Below are positions 42,132 through 50,019 of a stretch of DNA of 64,000 nt, piece after piece (position 1 is the stretch's first letter; every line of letters starts with the position of its first letter). A program made the translations under genes and the position numbers. The stretch is from Acrocarpospora pleiomorpha. GTDB lineage: Bacteria; Actinomycetota; Actinomycetes; Streptosporangiales; Streptosporangiaceae. The stretch is from the NCBI RefSeq assembly GCF_009687885.1, contig NZ_BLAF01000035.1, positions 1,850 through 65,849 of the forward strand. The letters are read 5' to 3'. Under the pieces are notes generated by a model. It searched no databases, had not been told where the DNA came from, and worked only from the letters and a program-made list of their open reading frames with translations.

Positions 42132-44095
42132 TAGAAGGTGTTGCCATGCGACGCCTGCTTGAACAAGTACTCCGCCCGTTCGTACGACAAGCGGCGGCGG
42201 CCTGTCTCTGGGCATATGTCGCGGGAGGGCGGCATGCGCGCCGGGGCGGGTCTGCGGTCGGCGAGGAATACGGGTCCGCGGTGGCGACCGGCGATGAGCT
42301 GGGGGAGCAGCGCGGCCGTCCTGGGTCCCCAGCGCACGCCGCGGGCGTGCCCGCCGTCGAGATCCAGGTCCTCGATGTCGAGGGACAGGGCCAGGGTCGC
42401 TCCGGCTGCGCTCTCGTAGAGCATCGCCCAGAGGGCGCGCTCGCGCAGGGCGAGGCCGGGCCGGGTGAGCAGGGTTTCCACGTGGGCCGGGTCCATGCCC
42501 CGGGTCCTGCCGCGCGGTTCGGGGCGCCGGTCGAGCCCGGCGGCCAGGTCGGCGGCGGTCCAGCCCCGGTCGCTTCGTGCCCACGCGGTGAAGGAGCGGA
42601 CGGCGGCGCGATGCCGGTTCCAGGTCGCTGCGGCGGCCCTGCCCCACCCGGCCGCGAAGGCCGCCGCGATTCGCTCGGCCGTGAGATCGGGCAGCGCCAC
42701 CTCCCCGCCGACCTGCCTGACCAGGCGGTTCATCGTCTGGCCGTAGGCGCGCAGGGTCGCGGGATCCAGGTCGTCGCGGGCCAGGAAGGCGGCGACCGCG
42801 TGCGAGAGGGTGACCGCGTCGGCTCGCTCCTCGCAGGCGGCCGCGCGTTTCAGCAGGGTCGCGCGTTCGGGCGCGTTCTGGGTGAGCGCGGCGGCGCGTT
42901 CGAACTCGGCGCGTGCCTCCGTGTTGCGGCCGAGCCTGGCCAGCAGGTCGCCGCGTACGCCGGGCAGCAGGTGGTAGCCACGCATCGACGGTTCGGCGAG
43001 CAGCGGATCGGCCAGGGCCAGGCCGGCCTCTGGCCCGTGCGCCATCGCGACCGCGACCGCCCGGTTGAGCCGCACGACCGGGGTGGGCAGCACCCGGGAC
43101 AACGCCTCGTAGAGCGCCGCGATCCGCGCCCAGTCGGTTTCCTCCGCGGTGAGGGCCTGGGCGTGGCAGACCGCGATGGCGGCCTGGAGCATGTACGGGC
43201 CGAGCGGGCCACCGGCGGCCCTGGCCGCCAGGAGCGCCGTCATGCCCCGGCGGATGAGCAGCCGATCCCAGCGCCCCCGGTTCTGCTCGTGCAGCGGGAT
43301 CGGCTCGCCCTCGGGACCGGTGCGGGCCTCGGCGCGCGACGCCTGAAGCTCCATCAACGCGACAAGGCCATGCACCTCGGCCTCGCCGGGCGTGAGCCGG
43401 GCCAGCAACCGGCCGAGCCGCAGCGCCTCCAGGCACAGTCCGGGCCGCATCAGGTCCTCGCCCGCGGTGGCCGCGTATCCTTCGTTGAACACCAGGTAGA
43501 TGACCTCGAGCACCGAGGAGAGCCGGGCCTCGCGGTCCCGCTCCGCGGGCACCTCGAACGGGATCCGCCGGGCGGCCAGCGTGCGCTTGGCCCGCACGAT
43601 CCGCTGCGCGACCACGGCCTCCGACACCAGGAACGCCCGCGCGATCTCCTCGGTCCGCAGCCCGCCGACGAGCCGCAACGTCAGCGCCACCCGCGCCCTG
43701 GTGGACAGGGCCGGATGGCAGGAGATGAACATCAGCCGCAGAACGTCGTCGCCGACCCCGCCATCGAGATCGTCCAGCGCCGCGTCCAGGTCGTCCGCGC
43801 CGGGGTCCGGCCGGACCGCGAGCTCGTGGGCCAGCTTCTCGTTCCCACGGTCCAGCCGCCCGGCACGGCGCAGATGGTCGACGGCCCTGCGCTTGGCGAT
43901 GGCCATCAGCCAGGCACCCGGATTATCCGGGACACCTGACTCCGGCCACCGCTCCAGCGCAGCCAGGAGCGCATCCTGCGCGAACTCCTCAGCCAGGCTG
44001 ACATCCCCCGCAAGCCGAACGAGCCCGGCGATAATCCTCGCGGACTCCAACTTCCAGACTCCGTCAACCGCAGCGTGCGCATCCCACGTCGTCAT
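42080..44095 (-). CDS. ECF42 sigma factor fused to a decayed tyrosine-recombinase domain
   Basis: 671 residues from ATG 44095. Residues 1-424 are a complete ECF42 factor: region 2 (AEEFAQDALLAA), region 4 (LRTEEIARAFLVSEAVVAQRIVRAK), VIYLVFNEGYAAT, and helical TPR tail. Residues about 426-525 resemble a tyrosine-recombinase core-binding domain (LDPATLRAYGQTMNRL, TWNRHRAAVRSFTAWA). Residues 545-671 resemble the catalytic domain (LRERALWAMLYESAAG, IEDLDLDGG, GPVFLADRRPAPAR). The catalytic Arg position is Gly565, the Lys loop is missing, the HxLRH box reads YQLRL (655-659), and the frame ends before the Tyr. The recombinase part is therefore inactive. No frameshift is needed for the fusion. Confidence 0.8.
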   Translation of the reverse strand: MTTWDAHAAVDGVWKLESARIIAGLVRLAGDVSLAEEFAQDALLAALERWPESGVPDNPGAWLMAIAKRRAVDHLRRAGRLDRGNEKLAHELAVRPDPGADDLDAALDDLDGGVGDDVLRLMFISCHPALSTRARVALTLRLVGGLRTEEIARAFLVSEAVVAQRIVRAKRTLAARRIPFEVPAERDREARLSSVLEVIYLVFNEGYAATAGEDLMRPGLCLEALRLGRLLARLTPGEAEVHGLVALMELQASRAEARTGPEGEPIPLHEQNRGRWDRLLIRRGMTALLAARAAGGPLGPYMLQAAIAVCHAQALTAEETDWARIAALYEALSRVLPTPVVRLNRAVAVAMAHGPEAGLALADPLLAEPSMRGYHLLPGVRGDLLARLGRNTEARAEFERAAALTQNAPERATLLKRAAACEERADAVTLSHAVAAFLARDDLDPATLRAYGQTMNRLVRQVGGEVALPDLTAERIAAAFAAGWGRAAAATWNRHRAAVRSFTAWARSDRGWTAADLAAGLDRRPEPRGRTRGMDPAHVETLLTRPGLALRERALWAMLYESAAGATLALSLDIEDLDLDGGHARGVRWGPRTAALLPQLIAGRHRGPVFLADRRPAPARMPPSRDICPETGRRRLSYERAEYLFKQASHGNTFYQLRLAEPSATRRRSPS

Positions 44096-44304
44096 GATCG
44101 GATCACCGGCATCATCCGCTTCAGCTTCCAGACTCCGCCGATCGCGGTGCGCACGTTGCACGACGTCGTGATTGGATCATCGCTTCAGCTTCCAGATTCC
44201 GTCGAATGCGAGGTGGGCGTCCCACGACGTCGTGATCGGATCACCGTGATCACGCCTCGGCTTCCGACTCCGACGACCGCGGCGTGCGCGTCCCACGTCC
44301 GGAT
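44051..44304 (-). repeat. four imperfect copies of the sigma gene's 5' end
   Basis: A unit of about 50 bp beginning CTTCCAGACTCCG on the + strand recurs at about 44051-44101 (the gene itself, codons 1-15), 44125-44178, 44189-44242 and 44261-44304. The copies are partly decayed. They lie between the DGPF gene and the sigma gene, which in this family normally touch. Confidence 0.75.
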
Positions 44305-44340
44305 CATTGGAATCATTGCTCCTCGCCACGTTCGGTGTGT

Positions 44341-44667
44341 CTATTCGGGGCCGAACACCTGCTGCATGTCGCCTACGCCGTCGCCGATGATCTTCCAGAA
44401 GCGGCGGCTGAGTTCGATGGCCTCCTCCTTGGAGCGCACCTCGAGCAGTGCGAAGCTGACGATCGCCTCGCGTGCCTCGGCGAAAGGGCCGTCGGTGATG
44501 GTGATGTCGCCGCCGGAGGCGGTGATGCGGGTGCCTGCGGGGTCCAGGCCTCCGGTTGCCAGAAGCACGCCGGCCTTGGTCATCTCCTCGACGAATTTGC
44601 CCATCTCGGCGTACAGCGCCTCGTCCGGAGCCGGTCCGCCGCCCTTCATGGTCATCAGGAATCGCAT
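44341..44667 (-). CDS. DGPF/YCII-domain protein
   Basis: 108 residues from ATG 44667 (AAGGAG upstream). Typical MRFLMTMKGGG start and TDGPF motif. Partner of the ECF42 fusion gene downstream, but separated from it by 245 bp of repeats instead of the usual overlap. Confidence 0.92.
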   Translation of the reverse strand: MRFLMTMKGGGPAPDEALYAEMGKFVEEMTKAGVLLATGGLDPAGTRITASGGDITITDGPFAEAREAIVSFALLEVRSKEEAIELSRRFWKIIGDGVGDMQQVFGPE

Positions 44668-44802
44668 GGTCTTCTCCTTGTTCGATCGCTTCGTGCTGTC
44701 AGTCACGCGTCGTACGACCGGCACCGAAATCGACCGACTCTCGCCTGACCTGGGATTAGCCGGGATGTGACAGGTAATGCAGCCCTCAACATAGGACAGG
44801 TA

Positions 44803-45000
44803 ATGCTGAAGTATCCAGATAACCCCTGGTCGGCGGGGAGCTCAGGCCGGTGGTCGATTGCGGCGGTGATCTTCCTGGCGGGCGAGGTCTGGGCGATCTC
44901 GGGCGGGTACACGGGCGCGCTCACCCTTGGCCTCGGGGCGCTGGTGGCTGTCTCCTGGCTCACCGTCGTCGCCCTGGACAAGCGTGCCGGACTCCGCTGA
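44803..45000 (+). CDS. small two-helix membrane protein
   Basis: 65 residues with two hydrophobic segments (about 18-35 and 38-57) and a KYPDNPWSAG N-terminus. Family not recognised. GTG 44767 is an in-frame alternative adding 12 residues. The sequence ACAGGTAATGC around the start is duplicated (44770-44780 and 44796-44806). Confidence 0.65.
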   Translation: MLKYPDNPWSAGSSGRWSIAAVIFLAGEVWAISGGYTGALTLGLGALVAVSWLTVVALDKRAGLR

Positions 45001-45020
45001 CCCGGTTCGAACCCATCTCG

Positions 45021-45053
45021 GTGCCCATCTCGTCATTGTTGCGAGGTGGGCAC
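45021..45053. terminator. 12-bp hairpin after small membrane gene
   Basis: GTGCCCATCTCG (45021-45032) and CGAGGTGGGCAC (45042-45053) pair with one wobble and a 9-nt loop, 20 bp past the stop and just before the NUDIX gene. Confidence 0.65.
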
Positions 45054-45077
45054 ACCCATGCCGAGTACGATCGATCA

Positions 45078-45614
45078 ATGACCGAAATGACCGAAACCGC
45101 ACCTGGTTGGCTGGCTCCGGAGGAGTTGGAGGCCATCCGGGGGCGGATGCCGATCCTGTACGTCGACGCCGTCCCCGTCCGGGTCGACGAGTCGGGCGTG
45201 GTGACCCACGTCGGCCTGCTGCTGCGCATCGGCACGGACGGACAGGTCAGCCGCGCCCTGGTCTCCGGCCGGGTGCTCTACCGGGAACGGGTCCGCGACG
45301 CGCTCATGCGCCACCTGGAGAAGGACCTCGGCCCGGTGGCCCTGCCCCGCATCCCGGCCTCGCCGCAGCCGTTCACGGTGGCCGAGTACTTCCCGGCCCA
45401 GGACGTCACGCCCTACCACGACCCCCGCCAGCACGCGGTGTCGCTGGCCTACATCGTGCCGGTCGCGGGCGACTGCCGCCCCCGGCAGGACGCGCTCGAT
45501 CTGGAGTGGTTCACCCCGGCCGAGGCCGCCTCCCCGCTGGTGCAGCAGGAGATGACGGGCGGCCAGGGCGTGCTGCTGAAGCAGGCCCTGGCCCACGTAG
45601 GCCGCCTGCCCTGA
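45078..45614 (+). CDS. NUDIX-type protein, DUF4916 family
   Basis: 178 residues. The start WLAPEELEAIRGRMPILYVDAVPVRV and the body match the actinobacterial DUF4916/NUDIX group. The Nudix box (RERVRDALMRHLEKDLG) is degenerate compared with GX5EX7REUXEEXGU, so hydrolase activity is uncertain. It precedes a GNAT gene by 2 bp. Confidence 0.85.
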   Translation: MTEMTETAPGWLAPEELEAIRGRMPILYVDAVPVRVDESGVVTHVGLLLRIGTDGQVSRALVSGRVLYRERVRDALMRHLEKDLGPVALPRIPASPQPFTVAEYFPAQDVTPYHDPRQHAVSLAYIVPVAGDCRPRQDALDLEWFTPAEAASPLVQQEMTGGQGVLLKQALAHVGRLP

Positions 45615-45616
45615 TC

Positions 45617-46489
45617 ATGGCAGGCATGCGGGAGCTCACGAAGCCGGCGGATCTGCGCGCGATGCAGGGCCTGACCCAGCGCCTGTGGTCGCCCCGGAGC
45701 GCCCATCATGTGGGGGATCTGGCCTGGGGAAGGCTGATGTATCCGCCGGAGCTCACGCGGTGGCCGATCGGCCTGTGGGAGGACGGCGGCCGCGTGGTCG
45801 CCTGGGGCTGGGCCAACTTACCGTGGGATTTCCGCTTACTGGTGGATCCGGGGTATCCAGAGCTGACCGGCGAGGTTCTCCGCTGGTTCACGGATCTCGC
45901 CGACGGGCAGCCGGTGACGGTCCCGGCCCTCGACGTGGAGAAGGGCCTCCAGTCAGAACTGGACAGATACGGATATTTCCGGGACTCGAAGCAGAAGGCG
46001 TTCTTTGCCTACCACCGGCGCTCGCTGAAACAGCTGCCGGATCCCGTGGTGCCGGACGGGTTCCTCGTGCGGGCCGTCTCAGGCGAAGCCGATCTCGTCC
46101 GCCGCGCGGCCGTGCACCGCCGATCCTGGAATTCGACCAAGGTGACCGAAGAGTCCTACCGAGCCCTGATGGCGGCATGGCCGTACCGCGCTGATCTGGA
46201 CTGGGTGGCGGAAGGCCCCGATGGGGAGTTCGCCGCGAGCTGCCTCATCTGGCTGGACGACCTGCACGGCGTCGGCCTGATCGAGCCCGTCGGGACGGTC
46301 CCGGAATTCCGGCGCATGGGCCTGTCCCGGGCAGTCTGCCTGGCCGCCCTCCACGCCCTCCGCGACACGGGCGCGACCACCGCGATCGTCTACCCCCGGG
46401 GCGACTCCGGTTACCCGATCCCGCAGGTGCTCTACCGCGGCATGGGCTTCCGGCGTTACGCCCGGACCATCCCCTACCGAAGTCCCTGA
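45617..46489 (+). CDS. GNAT-family N-acetyltransferase
   Basis: 290 residues made of two GNAT-like halves. The C-terminal half carries the acetyl-CoA site (LIEPVGTVPEFRRMGLSRAVCLAALHALRDTGATTAIVY). ATG 45617 is 2 bp after the NUDIX stop. Acceptor unknown. Convergent and directly abutting the nucleotidyltransferase gene at 46490. Confidence 0.88.
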   Translation: MAGMRELTKPADLRAMQGLTQRLWSPRSAHHVGDLAWGRLMYPPELTRWPIGLWEDGGRVVAWGWANLPWDFRLLVDPGYPELTGEVLRWFTDLADGQPVTVPALDVEKGLQSELDRYGYFRDSKQKAFFAYHRRSLKQLPDPVVPDGFLVRAVSGEADLVRRAAVHRRSWNSTKVTEESYRALMAAWPYRADLDWVAEGPDGEFAASCLIWLDDLHGVGLIEPVGTVPEFRRMGLSRAVCLAALHALRDTGATTAIVYPRGDSGYPIPQVLYRGMGFRRYARTIPYRSP

Positions 46490-47239
46490 TCAGCCCAGCC
46501 GCGCCCGCACCACCAGATCGTGCAGCGCGTCCGCCGCCGTGGCCGCGCCCGGCAGCGTCGATTCATCCCTGGCCAGCTCCAGGGCGGCGGTCAGCGTGTC
46601 GACATCCCCCGCCAGCACGTCGAGGGCCGGAGCACCACCGGGCAGGCCGCCGTGCTCGCCCGCCTTCTTGGCGCCCACCAGCTCCTTGAGGTACGGCGGT
46701 CCGCCCCCGTACAGCCGGGTGAGATCGGCGACGAGCTCCCCGGTCCTGACCAGGTGGATGCCGGTCAGCAGCACCCGGAAGGTGTACAGCAGCGGCTTCA
46801 GCTCGCGCGCCTTCTCGAACAGTTTCCACTGCGTCCGGGCGAACCCCAGATAGTGGTAGGCGTGAAACCGCGTCACGCACCCCGGCGCGATCGCCACCAG
46901 CTCCTGGTGCACCGGCGAACTCGCCACCACCAGCGGCGACAGCAGCTGCTCCAGCACGTACCCGTTCCGGTTCAGCAGCAGCCCGCAGAACTTGGCCAGG
47001 TCGTGCGTGACCAGATCGACCTCGACCCCGTCCCGCCGCCACGACCGGGTGATCGTCTCCTCGGGCGGGCGTAACCCGACGATGTCCGGCAACGGCAGCA
47101 GATGCACCCCGCGCAGGTCCACATCCGAATCCACGGAGGGGAACCCGTACAGATGGGCGCCGCTGACCGTGGCGAAGGCGAGCGGGTACGGCTGCTCGGC
47201 CGGGATGTCGGCCAGCCAGCGCGGCAGGGTCGTGGTCAC
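46490..47239 (-). CDS. RlaP-like predicted nucleotidyltransferase, copy A
   Basis: 249 residues. Pol-beta-type nucleotidyltransferase core GAHLYGFPSVDSDVDLRGVHLLP followed by a helical C-terminus. It resembles the RNA-ligase-associated nucleotidyltransferase family (PF10127). The ATG overlaps the stop of copy B by 4 bp. No RNA ligase gene is nearby. Substrate unknown; nucleotide transfer to RNA or protein is possible. Confidence 0.82.
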   Translation of the reverse strand: MTTTLPRWLADIPAEQPYPLAFATVSGAHLYGFPSVDSDVDLRGVHLLPLPDIVGLRPPEETITRSWRRDGVEVDLVTHDLAKFCGLLLNRNGYVLEQLLSPLVVASSPVHQELVAIAPGCVTRFHAYHYLGFARTQWKLFEKARELKPLLYTFRVLLTGIHLVRTGELVADLTRLYGGGPPYLKELVGAKKAGEHGGLPGGAPALDVLAGDVDTLTAALELARDESTLPGAATAADALHDLVVRARLG

Positions 47240-47883
47240 AGCGTCGACTTTCGTACGGCCACCAGGAACTCCTCCACGGCGGCACGGTCAGGGTGCTCGG
47301 GCAGGACTCCGGCGTTCGCGCCGAGGTCGGCGGTCAGCTCGTCCCGCCAGGCGCTGAGCTCGGACCAGGCGACTTCCCCGCGCCGGACCGCCAGCAGCCG
47401 GTCCCGGTATTCGCCCATGTGGACGAGGGGTTCGCCGTGCCGGACCAGATGGCGTCCCGAGATCAGCAGCCGGATCATGTGCATCGCCTGCTTCCATTTA
47501 GGCGATTCGGGGTTGAGCCGCTTGAACTGGGCGCCGGCGTACTCCAGGAAGGTCTGCCTGGCCCGCTGGGACAGGAACGCGCGCCGCAGCGCCAGCAGCT
47601 CGGTCCCGATCGGGGTGATCCGCTCCACGATCGGGGACCACAGGCATTCGAGCACGGTCGGGTTGCAGGCCAGAGCCAGGGTGAGGAACCGTTCGATCTC
47701 CCAGGAGAACTGCTCGGGCAGCGGACCGTCCAGATGGGTGGGCGGTTTGTCCAGCCGCCAGAACAGCGCCGCCGGAGCCGCGTAGACGCCCCGGCGGTCG
47801 GTGTCGGATTCGGCGACCTCCAGGCCGTACGCCCGGGATCCGACCACGACCGAGAGCACGGTGTGATCGGCGATCAGCTCCAT
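47236..47883 (-). CDS. RlaP-like predicted nucleotidyltransferase, copy B
   Basis: 215 residues from ATG 47883 (AGGG 9 nt upstream); ATG 47901 is possible. Same fold as copy A: VVGSRAYGLEVAESDTDRRGVYAAP, with DTD in place of the DVD of copy A. Its helical half contains SPKWKQAMHMIRLLISG. The two adjacent genes are divergent paralogues, not recent duplicates. Confidence 0.82.
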   Translation of the reverse strand: MELIADHTVLSVVVGSRAYGLEVAESDTDRRGVYAAPAALFWRLDKPPTHLDGPLPEQFSWEIERFLTLALACNPTVLECLWSPIVERITPIGTELLALRRAFLSQRARQTFLEYAGAQFKRLNPESPKWKQAMHMIRLLISGRHLVRHGEPLVHMGEYRDRLLAVRRGEVAWSELSAWRDELTADLGANAGVLPEHPDRAAVEEFLVAVRKSTL

Positions 47884-47963
47884 AGCGGACAACCCTGCCA
47901 TAAGATAGGGATACACGAATCGGGCATCTGGCTCGGAGTGGCGTTCTTCGCTAGCCTCCACCC

Positions 47964-50018
47964 GTGACGATGCAAGCAGACGCGACTCTGCACGAGGATG
48001 ACGGCGCACCCCCCGCTCACTGGATCCCAGTGCGACCCAGGCTGGTGGTGGCCAGCGCGTTCATGCTCTTCCTGGAGCTCGCGCTGATCCGGTGGACCGG
48101 ATCCAACATCGTCCACCTGAGCTACTTCACCAACTTCGTGCTGCTCGGGTCCTTCCTGGGCATCGGGCTCGGCTTCCTGCGGGTCGGGCGGAGCAAGCGG
48201 CAGCCGTACTACTCGCCGATCCTGCTGGCCGTGCTGGTGCTGGTCGTCAGCTTCTTCCCGGTCGTGGTCAACCGCGAGACCGACGGCATCCTCTACTTCA
48301 CCAGCCTGACCACCAGCGGCCCCCCGGCCTGGCTGATCCTGCCGGTGATCTTCGTGACGGCGGCGCTGGTCCTGATGGGCCCCGCCGAACTGGTCGGCCG
48401 CTGCTTTCCCGAGCTGCCGCGGCTGGAGGCCTACCGCTACGACCTGATCGGCAGCCTGATCGGCATCGGCCTGTTCACGCTGCTGTCCTTCCTCAGCGCG
48501 CCGCCCCTGGTGTGGGGGCTGGTCGCCGCCGTCGCGTACGGCGTGCTGCTGCGCCCCAAGACGGCCGGCGCCCACTTCGTCCTGGTGATCGTGCCCTGCG
48601 TGGCCGTGGTGACGGCGCTCGCGCTTGAAACGTTCACGGCGGGGGCGCTGTGGTCGCCGTACTACAAGGTGACCGAGAAGAAGTTCGTGCGCGACGGCGT
48701 GCCGATCATGCGGATCGACGTGAACGGCATCCCGCACCAGGAGGCCATCGCGGCCGCACAGCGGCTGCAGTTGGAGCCGCAGTACGGCACGCCGTACGAC
48801 CGGGCCGCCACCAAGACCCTCGACGACGTGCTGATCGTCGGCGCGGGCAGCGGCACCGACGTGGCCATCGCGCTGTCCAAGGGCGCCAAGCACGTCGACG
48901 CCGTCGAGATCGACCCCAAGCTGCGCGAGCTCGGCGGCTCGTTCCACCCCGACCGGCCCTACCAGGACCCGCGCGTCACCACCCACATCAACGACGGCCG
49001 CGCGTTCCTGGAGCGCACCGACAAGAAATACGACCTGATCCTGTTCGCGCTGCCCGACTCGCTCACCCTCGTCTCCGGGGCGAGCTCGCTGCGGCTGGAG
49101 AGCTACCTGTTCACCGAGCAGGCCATGCGCTCGGCCCAGGAGCACCTCAAGCCGGGCGGCGCGTTCGCGATGTACAACTACTACCGCGAGATCTGGCTGA
49201 TGGACCGGCTCGCATCCACCGCCCAGGCCGCCTTCGGCCACAAGCCGTGCGTGGACGTGGTCGGCTGGGGCCAGCAGGCCGTCATCACCGCCGGGCTCAC
49301 CGCCGCCGACCAGACCTGCGCCGGCGAGTGGGGCGGCGCGTCGGCCGACACCCCGCCGCCGACCAGCGACGACCGCCCGTTCCTCTACCTGCACGACACC
49401 TCCATCCCGATGTTGTACATCGTCGCGCTCGGCCTGATCCTGCTGGTCAGCCTGCTCGCGGTGCGCGCGGTGGCGGGGCCGTTCCGGACCATGCGGCCCT
49501 ACGCGGACCTGTTCCTGCTGGGGGTCGGCTTCCTGCTGCTGGAGACCAAGAACGTCACCGGCTTCGCGCTGCTGTTCGGCACCACCTGGCTGGTCAACGC
49601 GATCGTGTTCGGCGGCGTCCTGGTCGCGGTGCTCGCCGCCGTGGAGACGACCCGCCGCTTCCGCACCCCGTCCCTGCCGGTCATGTACGGCGTGATCCTG
49701 GCCGGCCTGGCCATCGGCTGGCTGGTGCCCAACTCCTGGCTGCTGTCGTTGCCGGTGCCGCTGCGCCTGGTCACGGCCGTGGTGATCGCGTTCCTGCCGA
49801 TCTTCGCGGCCAACGTGGTGTTCGCCAAACGTTTCGCGGAAACCGAGAACGGCACCCTGGCCTTCGGCGCCAACCTGCTCGGCGCGATGGTCGGCGGCTG
49901 CCTGGAATACCTGGCCCTGGTGGTCGGCTACAACGCGCTGCTGATCGTGGCCGGGATCCTCTACCTGGGCGCGTTCGCGCTGCTGCCCCGGGCGGCCAGG
50001 GGAGCCGTGACCGTCTAG
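47964..50018 (+). CDS. membrane protein with spermidine-synthase-like methyltransferase-fold domain
   Basis: 684 residues. Seven or so N-terminal membrane helices, a soluble SpeE-like Rossmann domain at about 275-440 (DDVLIVGAGSGTDVAIALSKG, VDAVEIDP, HINDGRAFLE), then a second membrane block (about 475-680). GTG 47964, or ATG 47970 six bases later, has no Shine-Dalgarno; a TAGCCT -10-like element lies just upstream, suggesting a leaderless mRNA. Aminopropyltransferase activity is not assured. Confidence 0.88.
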   Translation: MTMQADATLHEDDGAPPAHWIPVRPRLVVASAFMLFLELALIRWTGSNIVHLSYFTNFVLLGSFLGIGLGFLRVGRSKRQPYYSPILLAVLVLVVSFFPVVVNRETDGILYFTSLTTSGPPAWLILPVIFVTAALVLMGPAELVGRCFPELPRLEAYRYDLIGSLIGIGLFTLLSFLSAPPLVWGLVAAVAYGVLLRPKTAGAHFVLVIVPCVAVVTALALETFTAGALWSPYYKVTEKKFVRDGVPIMRIDVNGIPHQEAIAAAQRLQLEPQYGTPYDRAATKTLDDVLIVGAGSGTDVAIALSKGAKHVDAVEIDPKLRELGGSFHPDRPYQDPRVTTHINDGRAFLERTDKKYDLILFALPDSLTLVSGASSLRLESYLFTEQAMRSAQEHLKPGGAFAMYNYYREIWLMDRLASTAQAAFGHKPCVDVVGWGQQAVITAGLTAADQTCAGEWGGASADTPPPTSDDRPFLYLHDTSIPMLYIVALGLILLVSLLAVRAVAGPFRTMRPYADLFLLGVGFLLLETKNVTGFALLFGTTWLVNAIVFGGVLVAVLAAVETTRRFRTPSLPVMYGVILAGLAIGWLVPNSWLLSLPVPLRLVTAVVIAFLPIFAANVVFAKRFAETENGTLAFGANLLGAMVGGCLEYLALVVGYNALLIVAGILYLGAFALLPRAARGAVTV

Positions 50019-50019
50019 T

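Noticed and set aside
41526..43436. - strand open frame of 636 codons in another frame of the sigma-recombinase gene
   Set aside because: Arg/Pro/Gly-rich shadow; the competing frame has clear ECF42 and recombinase motifs.
45001..45020. tRNA T-arm-like GGTTCGAACCC
   Set aside because: No acceptor, D or anticodon arm can be folded around it; it lies between a stop codon and a terminator hairpin.
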